Assembly: GCA_021739805.1 (NCBI GenBank)
Contig: JAIPBB010000066.1
Span: forward strand, 1-19,118
DNA length: 19,118 bases
Direction of reading: 5' to 3'
DNA from: Saprospiraceae bacterium
GTDB taxonomy: Bacteria; Bacteroidota; Bacteroidia; Bacteroidales; JAIPBB01
Positions 7,360 to 14,234 of the stretch are shown here, piece after piece. Every line of letters begins with the position of its first letter. Within the stretch, counting starts at the first letter, position 1. The translations under genes and the position numbers were made by a program. The notes beneath the pieces were generated by a model. That model saw only the letters and a list, made by a program, of their open reading frames with translations, did no database searches and was not told where the DNA came from.

Positions 7360-8935
7360 TGTGATTTCTTTCAGTTTTTTCTAAATTGAAATGGGACACT
7401 ATTAGATCAATTAAATTATTTACACTTACTTCATCATCAAGATTAGATCTCTTCTTAATATTACGATAATAGCTGGCTCTGGTTGAGTGCATTTCAATCG
7501 ATTTCAAGTAAGCTATCAACTCATTTTCACTAAATTGATATGCTTTTATAAATCTCTCCATTTTTTGTATATCCTCGTTAGTTCTTATACGCAATACACC
7601 ATGTTTATAACTTTCATACCATGCTTGTCCAAAGCATATGACGGGTTTCTTACGTACTATAGCTTCCCATCCGATAGTACCCGTTAAAGTAACTATAGCC
7701 ACTGCAGAATCTATTAAGTCAAATGGATTATAATTAATCGGAACAAATGAAACTCTCGGAAACTTTATCGCATCTGTGTAAAATCTAACTAATCTGCTTG
7801 CCTGACCTTCTGCCCTTGGATTAAATTGCAGGGGATTTTCTTTTATATATATATTCCAAGATTTTGGTAAATATGTTGATAATAGCTCTATAATGTAAAG
7901 TTGGTTGTAAAATATATTTGCCCTTGGCATAGTAGTTTCTTCTGGTTGATAATGTAAAGCAAATAAAACATAGGGCTTCTGTAGTGTAGTTTTTATGGCT
8001 ATCGTAGAATATTCATTTTCTAATTTTCTTAAAAATCTAACTCTTTTTATAATTTTAATGCAATAGCTTATAAAATTTATTCTTATTTTACTTCTTTCTG
8101 TTTCAACCTTCTTTTGTTTACAATATGTTGGAAATCCTTTAAAAATAAATCCATCTTTACCTATCCATGATTGATTTTTATTTTTTACATCCGCTAAAAA
8201 TTTCTGAATAGATTTATAATAACTCGGTCTATTTTTATGAAATATATTTAATTCTTTCATTCCAGCGGGAATAGCTTCTTGATATGATTTGTTCGCTATC
8301 CTACTCAAATATTCAGCAATGTCATCTGATAGAGCGAAATTTAAAGATCCTTTCTTGATATTTAGCCAGTCTTCTTCAATTATTTCAGGTATTGAATAAA
8401 TGCAATCAGAGGCTATTACTCTTGCACCTGATTCGAATGAAGTGTAAACTGAAGAATAAAACTTAATTTTTTTTTGTTTACAAACTAAATACAAAGGAAA
8501 ATCGAACGATCTGTGAGGTATAGAAGCACTTATTACGATATCAATTTGATAGGTATCAATTATTGCAAGCCAATATCTTAAAAATCTTCGAAATAATTCT
8601 CTGCGCTCAGCATAATTAAAACTGTCTTTTTCTGGATCCATTCTATCCATGATATTTAAACCAATTAATTCATCTCTGCCAATTTCGCTATAAAAGTCGA
8701 TGTCAACACAATAATTTTGTGCAATGTCATCTATACATTTAGGAAATTCACCTTTCCAAGCAGAATAGTAACTATGGTAAATTGTATCTTGAAAATTAGC
8801 TGATACAAACTGTTTTGAATTATCATCCTCATAACCGATCCAATAAACAGGTTCAATACTGTTTTCTTTTTGCAATCTTTTAGCAACATCTATCCAGGGA
8901 TCAGCATAACAACAATTATAAATTGCTCTAATCAT
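7352..8935 (-). CDS. Capsule polysaccharide synthesis protein, KpsC/KpsS-like glycosyltransferase
   Basis: This is a 527-residue soluble protein. Its C-terminal half (about 322-445) has the Capsule_synth (PF05159) pattern: YVLFALHYQPEETTMP at 322-337, IYIKENP at 362-368, TLTGTIGWEAI at 416-426 and CFGQAWYES at 434-442. KpsC and KpsS are GT-B enzymes that use CMP-Kdo, so this protein is a candidate for transferring the CMP-activated nonulosonate made by the neighbouring genes (inference). The N-terminal 200 residues are not recognised but contain a plausible first Rossmann domain. It is separated by 42 bases from the upstream pyruvyltransferase-like gene and overlaps the flippase gene by 8 bp. 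Base composition is markedly AT-rich, like the rest of the cassette. Confidence 0.72.
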   Translation of the reverse strand: MIRAIYNCCYADPWIDVAKRLQKENSIEPVYWIGYEDDNSKQFVSANFQDTIYHSYYSAWKGEFPKCIDDIAQNYCVDIDFYSEIGRDELIGLNIMDRMDPEKDSFNYAERRELFRRFLRYWLAIIDTYQIDIVISASIPHRSFDFPLYLVCKQKKIKFYSSVYTSFESGARVIASDCIYSIPEIIEEDWLNIKKGSLNFALSDDIAEYLSRIANKSYQEAIPAGMKELNIFHKNRPSYYKSIQKFLADVKNKNQSWIGKDGFIFKGFPTYCKQKKVETERSKIRINFISYCIKIIKRVRFLRKLENEYSTIAIKTTLQKPYVLFALHYQPEETTMPRANIFYNQLYIIELLSTYLPKSWNIYIKENPLQFNPRAEGQASRLVRFYTDAIKFPRVSFVPINYNPFDLIDSAVAIVTLTGTIGWEAIVRKKPVICFGQAWYESYKHGVLRIRTNEDIQKMERFIKAYQFSENELIAYLKSIEMHSTRASYYRNIKKRSNLDDEVSVNNLIDLIVSHFNLEKTERNHND

Positions 8936-8977
8936 GTTAAATTAACAACCTTTTCTTTAAGTTAACGATCTATCTTC

Positions 8978-10135
8978 TCAAATGAACAAATTTATCCAAT
9001 TATTAAGATATCTATGGAAATTATTAATCTCCAATTCCAATGATTTATATATTTTAGTGTATTTGTCTATTATCTTATTGGAATTGTCTAAAGAATCTAA
9101 TATTTTATTGTATAGTAAATTCTCATACCCGCAAACATTGATAGCGATAGCTCTATCACTTAATCTCAATTCCGAATAAAATTTTTCAATTTGCCTGTAG
9201 TTTATTAATCCAATTGATGGTATTTTTTGACCAATTGCGCAAACATTAGAGTGAAAACGATTACCAATAATTAGATCACATTGAGTATACGACCCAAAAA
9301 TATAATCTTGAGCTTCAAAGCCATGCAAATATGGTGAAACAGTAATTCTATTTCGTGCAAACTTGTCCTTTAGTCTTGAAATAAATTGATATGTAATATT
9401 TAAGTCTTTGTAAATATGCGGAAAGATTACTAAATGCATATTATTATGCTCGTCTAAGAGCCTATTAAATAACTCACTAAAAGTGTCTAAAAACTTTTTA
9501 TAAGAAATATTCTCACTCGTAATGTTTGGAAATCTTACATCTAACATGTCACCGGCTAAATTCAATCCTATAACTGGTGAAGTTTTGGGAATTTCAATAT
9601 GGTGAGAAGTATCTACCTGAGTAAAAAAACCTCCATCAGGTACTTTATAAAAATGTGATGCATACTCCTCACCAAGATATGATATTGCAGTTTCTAGCGA
9701 TCCATCATTTCTTAATGATAATAAAAATCTTTCTTGAGATATCACATAATCTAACCATTTTTTGAATTTATTTATACCTTTTTCAGATGTACCCATTCCT
9801 GGATCCATTCCAAGTGAGTAGAAAACCGTTGGAGTCTTGATTCTTTCTAGTATTGTTATGTCAATATCAATTGATGTATTATTACATGATTGATTAACCC
9901 AAAGCTCAAAAAAATTACCACCACCAACAATGAATAAATCAAATTGGTTCACATAATGACTAAATTCTATGTCAAATTTTCTTTCTCCCCAGAAGAATTG
10001 TCGAATTTCCAGATTTTCAAATTCTAATTCATAACCTAAATTCTTACTAAGTAATCTTCTTGTCCCTGTAATATTTGCATTGTCTCCAATGTTTCCGCTA
10101 AAACTAGCAAGTTGTAAAATTTTTAGCTTTTTCAT
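8978..10135 (-). CDS. Polysaccharide pyruvyl transferase family protein
   Basis: At 385 residues it matches the PF04230 (CsaB/WcaK-like) pattern. An N-terminal nucleotide-type loop SFSGNIGDNANITGTRRLL at about 11-29 is followed by DLFIVGGGNFFELW (66-79), a SLRNDGSLE stretch near 140, VPDGGFF near 165, and GNRFHSNVCAIGQKIPSIGL at 291-310. The family has a GT-B fold and classically adds pyruvate ketals from phosphoenolpyruvate to sugars. In nonulosonate clusters some members could instead be glycosyltransferases. Start ATG at 10135 overlaps the stop of the synthetase gene (ATGA), with GGGAA as ribosome site. It belongs to the AT-rich cassette. Whether it pyruvylates or glycosylates cannot be told from the sequence. 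Confidence 0.8.
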   Translation of the reverse strand: MKKLKILQLASFSGNIGDNANITGTRRLLSKNLGYELEFENLEIRQFFWGERKFDIEFSHYVNQFDLFIVGGGNFFELWVNQSCNNTSIDIDITILERIKTPTVFYSLGMDPGMGTSEKGINKFKKWLDYVISQERFLLSLRNDGSLETAISYLGEEYASHFYKVPDGGFFTQVDTSHHIEIPKTSPVIGLNLAGDMLDVRFPNITSENISYKKFLDTFSELFNRLLDEHNNMHLVIFPHIYKDLNITYQFISRLKDKFARNRITVSPYLHGFEAQDYIFGSYTQCDLIIGNRFHSNVCAIGQKIPSIGLINYRQIEKFYSELRLSDRAIAINVCGYENLLYNKILDSLDNSNKIIDKYTKIYKSLELEINNFHRYLNNWINLFI

Positions 10136-10821
10136 AAATTCCCTTTCATGATTTCTTCTATTAGTCCAAAATCATTTAATGTATCTAAATCATAGCTCTT
10201 ATCTTTTTCCATAACAAATGGAATTGTTTTGTTAGTAAAGAGCATCTTATTCTTAGTAAATTCATCGATATAAATTGCATAAATTGCACCATTAGGCATG
10301 AAAGTTTCTGGAAAATCTTGTCTCCTTTTAAATTGATCAGCATTATTATATATTCCAGTAAGGTAAGTACCAGCTAATCTCAATGATTTATAGGGACATT
10401 GTTCATTCTTAGTAACACTAATCAATGCTGTGCAGTCATTATTCAAAAATAAATCTAATGCTTTATTGATATCATTACTATCTCTTAGAGGAGAAGTTGC
10501 TTGCAACAACAGTAAAATATCAAAATTCTCATCTTGCTTATCTAATTGTTCTATTGCATCAAAAATCACTGACTCTGTACTAGCACAATCTGTTGCCAAT
10601 TCTTGTGGTCTATGTATTATATTTGCATTGTAATATTTTGATATTTCCAAAATCTCACGGTCTTCCGATGATACATATACATTATCAATTTTTTTTGAAT
10701 CTAATGCAGCCTTAATTGTGTAATATATTAATGGTTTTCCATTTAATACTTTTACATTCTTTCTAACTAGACCCTTAGATCCCCCTCTTGCAGGAATTAA
10801 AGCTAATATTCTATTCTTCAT
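10132..10821 (-). CDS. neuA: CMP-N-acylneuraminate (nonulosonate) cytidylyltransferase
   Basis: This protein of 229 residues belongs to the NeuA/LegF/PseF family, which activates a nonulosonic acid with CTP to the CMP-sugar. Seen are the N-terminal CTP loop IPARGGSKG (9-17), KNVKVLNGKPLIYYTI, VYVSSEDREI, LLLLQATSPLRDS and the C-terminal metal-binding aspartates in SYDLDTLNDF. I chose ATG 10821 rather than the longer frame from 10932. It is preceded by AAGGA at good spacing and gives the family-standard N-terminus, whereas the extra 37 residues lie within the upstream gene. The gene overlaps the end of the amidotransferase gene by 11 bp and the next gene by 4 bp. Which nonulosonate is activated cannot be decided from sequence alone. 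Confidence 0.9.
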   Translation of the reverse strand: MKNRILALIPARGGSKGLVRKNVKVLNGKPLIYYTIKAALDSKKIDNVYVSSEDREILEISKYYNANIIHRPQELATDCASTESVIFDAIEQLDKQDENFDILLLLQATSPLRDSNDINKALDLFLNNDCTALISVTKNEQCPYKSLRLAGTYLTGIYNNADQFKRRQDFPETFMPNGAIYAIYIDEFTKNKMLFTNKTIPFVMEKDKSYDLDTLNDFGLIEEIMKGNL

Positions 10822-11941
10822 AAACGATTCCTTTTCCAACATGAAATTTTTCATGCCAAATTCCCCATTTATCCTTATAAAATAAATCTCTGTTGTACCA
10901 TTTATTGAGTATTTCCCAAAATCTTCTCGCATTCATTCCTGTGAATTCAAGGTATTTATCAACAATACCTTGATCCAATATTTTGTCATATTGATTTACT
11001 ATAGGTATCATTTCTTCTCTTGTCTTCATTCCTGAGCGAATCCATCTGGAAGCCATCTCCGTAGCAGATGCATGGCCAAACTTGGGATACTTTAAATATT
11101 GATTTAAAAGGTAGCCAATTGAATCTATTTGGTTGTATTGCTCTATAGTCCCCTCTCTTTGGTATTCATGACCAAGATGTCTAAAGCCAAACTGTTTCGC
11201 AACTTTATAGTTTCTATCGCTATCCCATTCAACAAAATAACTCAAGTATATAGATTCCATTTCAGCATTCTCATATTCTTCAAGTGTTGGTTGTTTAGCT
11301 GAAGCAAGATCTTTTTCTTTCAATTGTCCGTCTTCTAACCATTTATTCCAAAGTGGTTTTACTACATCATTTAAGGGTTGCAATTTTGCCGAAGGTGTTT
11401 CTTCATCATATTTGCCACCGTAAGTATAGTTTACATTTTCACCATACACCAATAATTTTAATCCAAGTTTCATTGCCATACGATATGGAAAAGCATAAAT
11501 TAAAGCATCGGGATACCAAGTGGGTGAACCAATTTCCTCAAAAGATTTAATTGCCATAATTCTTGTAACGTGCGGATTAGGATTTAGTGAAATAAGGTCA
11601 CAATTAAATATATCTCCAATATTTTGAAGATTTTTCATACCTGTCTCAGTCCAATCAAGATTACCTACAGATAACAATAAAGGATTCATACCCATTACTT
11701 CTTTCATGTACCAAACTTGAAAGTGTGAGTCTTTTCCTCCAGAAACAGCTATTGCACAATCATAGCTATTTCCATTTTTGCCTCGGTATTTAGAGCATAT
11801 TTCGTAAAGAGCTTTTTTCCTTTCATCCCAATCAGTTGTTTTTTGCTTTTCATAATTGATACAAGGCATACATATTCCATCACTTGTGAATTTTATTCCT
11901 GGTCTTGTGTCTGGCATAAGGCATTTTTTACAGTACTTCAT
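10811..11941 (-). CDS. N-acetyl sugar amidotransferase (PseA/WbpG family)
   Basis: A 376-residue ATP-pyrophosphatase-type enzyme. A Cys4 knuckle (C4, C7, C24, C27) precedes the PP-loop SGGKDS (67-72). The family feature SPTWYPDALIYAFPYRMA and a VYGENVNYTYGG segment follow. Family members (TIGR03573) convert an N-acetyl to an acetamidino group, as in Campylobacter PseA on pseudaminic acid, or in WbpG working with HisH/HisF-like glutaminase and synthase partners in Pseudomonas. No HisH or HisF homologue is in this window, so the ammonia donor is unknown. The gene starts with an ATG sharing one base with the stop of the NeuB gene (TAATG) and has AAGGAGAT before it. The substrate is likely the nonulosonate or its precursor (inference). 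Confidence 0.87.
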   Translation of the reverse strand: MKYCKKCLMPDTRPGIKFTSDGICMPCINYEKQKTTDWDERKKALYEICSKYRGKNGNSYDCAIAVSGGKDSHFQVWYMKEVMGMNPLLLSVGNLDWTETGMKNLQNIGDIFNCDLISLNPNPHVTRIMAIKSFEEIGSPTWYPDALIYAFPYRMAMKLGLKLLVYGENVNYTYGGKYDEETPSAKLQPLNDVVKPLWNKWLEDGQLKEKDLASAKQPTLEEYENAEMESIYLSYFVEWDSDRNYKVAKQFGFRHLGHEYQREGTIEQYNQIDSIGYLLNQYLKYPKFGHASATEMASRWIRSGMKTREEMIPIVNQYDKILDQGIVDKYLEFTGMNARRFWEILNKWYNRDLFYKDKWGIWHEKFHVGKGIVYEE

Positions 11942-12993
11942 TACATCTCCTTAAAATATTCTATTTTTAATATCTCATCCTCATTTATATCCCTTTTTGC
12001 TTTAAGTCCAATTATCTTATTCTTCTCAAATGGCATCATTCCATTTCCAGGAGACTTATATGAAATATGCCTCTCAGTAAGTGAATCTCCCTTATTTATT
12101 TTAGATGAAGCAACTATACTTTGTCTATGTTTTATTTGATTTTCGATTTCTCTATCCAGGACTTTTTTATCTTTACTCCCTAATGCTTCTTGTGCAATTA
12201 GAGCATATCTGTATGATAACTGCAACCCTCTCTCTTCAAATGAAGATAAATGATCAGGACCTTTCATCATTCTATTCAGAGTAATGTGTTTCTCAAATAC
12301 TCTTGCACCTAAAGCAACGGCAACAGCAGGAAATATTACACTATTATCATGTGAAGAATATCCAGCAATCACATCAAATCTACGGACATATTCACTGATT
12401 ACTAATAAATTTACTTCACTGTTACTAGTTGGATATAATGATGTACATTGCATTAGGACGATATCTTTGTTAATTGAACTAATTATTTCAACAGCTTCTG
12501 ACACCTCATCTATATTTGCCATACCTGTTGATAGTAACACAGGCTTTTGATATCTTGCAACATGCTCCAATAAATCATGATTAACAATTTGGGGGCTTGG
12601 AATTTTATGAAATTTCGGATTTATTTCATGTTCTATTATATCAAAACTATTGATATCAAAAGCGCTACAAGCAAAATCTATTTTTTTACCTTCTGCATAT
12701 TTAGAAAGCTCAACCAATTCTGCTGTAGTAAATTCTAAAGCTTTTTTATGCTCTCCATAAGTTTTACCAAACGAATAATCATTAATATAAGGAGTCTCTA
12801 ATTGTGTTTTTGTGATAGTATTATTAAAATCTCTCTTCTGAAATTTCACTGCGTCTATTCCTACATGAACCGCCATATCTATAAGTTTTTTCGCTGTTTC
12901 AATTGACCCATTGTGATTTATTCCAATCTCTCCTATAAAATATGGTTTATATTCTATTCCAACAAATCTATTTCCTATTTTTATTTGTTTCAC
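11941..12993 (-). CDS. neuB: N-acetylneuraminate synthase family enzyme (NeuB/NANS-like)
   Basis: This 350-residue enzyme condenses an N-acetylmannosamine-type sugar with phosphoenolpyruvate to a nonulosonic acid. The TIM barrel shows GEIGINHNGS (about 21-30), DAVKFQKRDF, FHKIPSPQI, LLSTGMANIDE, AGYSSHDNS and FEKHITLNRMMKGPDH. A SAF antifreeze-like domain with HRQSIVAS and KGD segments covers about 285-350. The start is a GTG at 12993 with a strong GGAGG six to seven bases upstream; it overlaps the end of the nanE-like gene by 26 bp. Context with NanE and a HAD phosphatase suggests ManNAc-6-phosphate as acceptor, as in the animal and Bacteroides-type routes, rather than free ManNAc (inference). 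Sequence alone does not separate NeuB from LegI or PseI. Confidence 0.9.
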   Translation of the reverse strand: MKQIKIGNRFVGIEYKPYFIGEIGINHNGSIETAKKLIDMAVHVGIDAVKFQKRDFNNTITKTQLETPYINDYSFGKTYGEHKKALEFTTAELVELSKYAEGKKIDFACSAFDINSFDIIEHEINPKFHKIPSPQIVNHDLLEHVARYQKPVLLSTGMANIDEVSEAVEIISSINKDIVLMQCTSLYPTSNSEVNLLVISEYVRRFDVIAGYSSHDNSVIFPAVAVALGARVFEKHITLNRMMKGPDHLSSFEERGLQLSYRYALIAQEALGSKDKKVLDREIENQIKHRQSIVASSKINKGDSLTERHISYKSPGNGMMPFEKNKIIGLKAKRDINEDEILKIEYFKEM

Positions 12994-13681
12994 TTTTTTC
13001 CTCCAAAGCTTTTACTAAATTGGCTGTTAAAACATGTGGTCTAGTAATTGCGGTTCCTATTACGACCCCATAACATTTCAACTCTATAATCCTTTTAATA
13101 TGATATTCACTCGATATTCCTCCTTCAGCAATATATGGAATTTTAATTCTTTTACTCATCTCTTCTATAATTTCAAAATTTGGTACTCTTTGATGCTTTG
13201 ACTTTTCTGTATATCCTGCAAGCGTACTTGAGATATAATCAACACCAACCATTTCCGACATAATCGCTTCCTCTATTGTTGATACATCAGCATAAATTTC
13301 AATATCTGGCATTTCGCGTCTTACCTTCTTCATTAATTTACTATAGAAAAAATCATCGCAACCTTCTCTAAATGTAAAATCAATGGCTACAATCCTTGCT
13401 CCTATTTCATATAGTTGAAGAATGTCATCATACGTTGCAGTAATATTACGCATATCCAAATTATTGCATTTTTGTTTTTTTATCAATGAAATAATCGGTA
13501 AATTTATGATCGGTAATAAATTTCTAACATTTTCAATGCCTTCAATACGTACTGCTTTTGCACCTCCAAATTCTGCCGCAAAAGCAAACCTTTTAATAAA
13601 GTCATAATCATAAAATGGCTCATCACCTGTCGCTGGTTGGCATGAAACATAAAGCCCTTGTAGTAATTTATGATTATTCAT
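12968..13681 (-). CDS. nanE: N-acetylmannosamine-6-phosphate 2-epimerase (NanE)
   Basis: At 237 residues it has the NanE TIM-barrel pattern: GLYVSCQ near the N-terminus, AAEFGGAKAVRIEG, the LPIISLIKKQ strand with the catalytic-type lysine, IVAIDFTFR, a variant of the usual DAT-R, YADVSTIEEA, ISSTLAGYT, IPYIAEGGI and GVVIGTAITRP. NanE interconverts GlcNAc-6-P/ManNAc-6-P and usually serves catabolism. Here it is inside a biosynthetic operon between the HAD phosphatase (8-bp overlap) and NeuB genes (26-bp overlap), so it probably supplies ManNAc-6-phosphate. No sialate lyase, kinase or transporter accompanies it. The family fit is good; the biosynthetic direction is an inference from context. 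Confidence 0.86.
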   Translation of the reverse strand: MNNHKLLQGLYVSCQPATGDEPFYDYDFIKRFAFAAEFGGAKAVRIEGIENVRNLLPIINLPIISLIKKQKCNNLDMRNITATYDDILQLYEIGARIVAIDFTFREGCDDFFYSKLMKKVRREMPDIEIYADVSTIEEAIMSEMVGVDYISSTLAGYTEKSKHQRVPNFEIIEEMSKRIKIPYIAEGGISSEYHIKRIIELKCYGVVIGTAITRPHVLTANLVKALEEKSETNKNRK

Positions 13682-14159
13682 GATTTAGCAAAATTAGATC
13701 CATTAGTTCTCTAACAACTCCAAATCCCCCATTACTTTTTAGGATGACTTTCGATATGTTTTTAATTATTGGATATGCATCATTAGGACATATTGGTATT
13801 CCTACTGTCATCATCACCTCTCTATCATTGATATCATTTCCTACAAATATTGTCTTTTCTAAATCAAATTGATTTCTATTACAATAATCAATTAATATTT
13901 GCTTTTTGTCTTCGACTCCACTTATTACAGGAATTCTTAATTTCTCTGCTCTTGCTTTGACTACATTATTAGTCTCTGTAGAGATAATTATCATTCTGTA
14001 ACCATATTTTATTAATCGTGTAATAGCAAGCCCATCACTTCTATTTACAAACACAGCCTCTCGTCCATCAGCAAAAACAAGTACTTGATTGTTTGTTAGA
14101 ACTCCATCAAAATCAAAAACAATGAGATCAATTTCACTAAAAATATTACTCATATCCAT
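13674..14159 (-). CDS. KdsC-like HAD phosphatase, probable nonulosonate-9-phosphatase
   Basis: A capless C0-type HAD hydrolase of 161 residues. Motif I FDFDGVLT gives nucleophile D16 and acid D18; motif II is the STETN segment after IIIS; the conserved lysine is in EDKKQ; motif IV is VGNDINDREVM. This is the architecture of Kdo-8-P phosphatase and of Bacteroides KDN-9-P phosphatase. With NanE and NeuB downstream, the likely reaction is removal of the 9-phosphate from a newly made nonulosonate (inference). Kdo-8-phosphatase is the alternative, but no kdsA or kdsB homologue is here. The start ATG at 14159 has GGAAG six bases ahead; a second ATG follows two codons later. It is the first gene of the AT-rich cassette, 33 bases after the truncated dehydratase start. 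Confidence 0.87.
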   Translation of the reverse strand: MDMSNIFSEIDLIVFDFDGVLTNNQVLVFADGREAVFVNRSDGLAITRLIKYGYRMIIISTETNNVVKARAEKLRIPVISGVEDKKQILIDYCNRNQFDLEKTIFVGNDINDREVMMTVGIPICPNDAYPIIKNISKVILKSNGGFGVVRELMDLILLNHE

Positions 14160-14192
14160 TATTCACTTCCAAAGTTAAAGGTATCAATTCCT

Positions 14193-14234
14193 TCAAGTTT
14201 CACCTGTAACCAGTATTGTCTTTCCATTTAACAT
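14193..14234 (-). pseudogene. Decapitated start of a nucleotide-sugar 4,6-dehydratase gene
   Basis: Thirteen codons starting MLNGKTILVTG match the usual opening of PseB/CapE/FlaA1-type SDR dehydratases (M-x-N-G-K-x-I-L-V/I-T-G-G-T-G-S-F-G). The ATG at 14234 has its own AAGG ribosome site eight bases upstream. After the first glycine of the TGGTGSFG loop the sequence diverges (GET) and stops. The remaining roughly 320 codons are missing. The frame is continuous with the ATP-grasp gene. It marks a recombination junction. Confidence 0.72.

Larger units (their letters stand above)
5993..14192. other. AT-rich exchanged cassette (nonulosonate synthesis, transfer, export)
   Basis: The block from the HAD phosphatase through the flippase is conspicuously poorer in G and C than the genes on either side, by eye. 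It is bounded on one side by a truncated dehydratase start (14234-14193) and on the other by a flippase tail (5992-5669). Its eight genes overlap or nearly abut. I read it as a unit that replaced an older block by recombination. The border positions are estimates to within tens of bases. Confidence 0.65.

Noticed and set aside
10822..10932. N-terminal extension of the CMP-nonulosonate synthetase by 37 codons
   Set aside because: The extension lies within the amidotransferase gene, has no family similarity, and a well-placed AAGGA precedes the ATG at 10821.
13674..14159. Kdo-8-phosphate phosphatase for lipopolysaccharide core
   Set aside because: The fold fits, but there is no kdsA, kdsB or kdsD nearby, and the gene is coupled to nanE and neuB, so a nonulosonate phosphatase is more likely.
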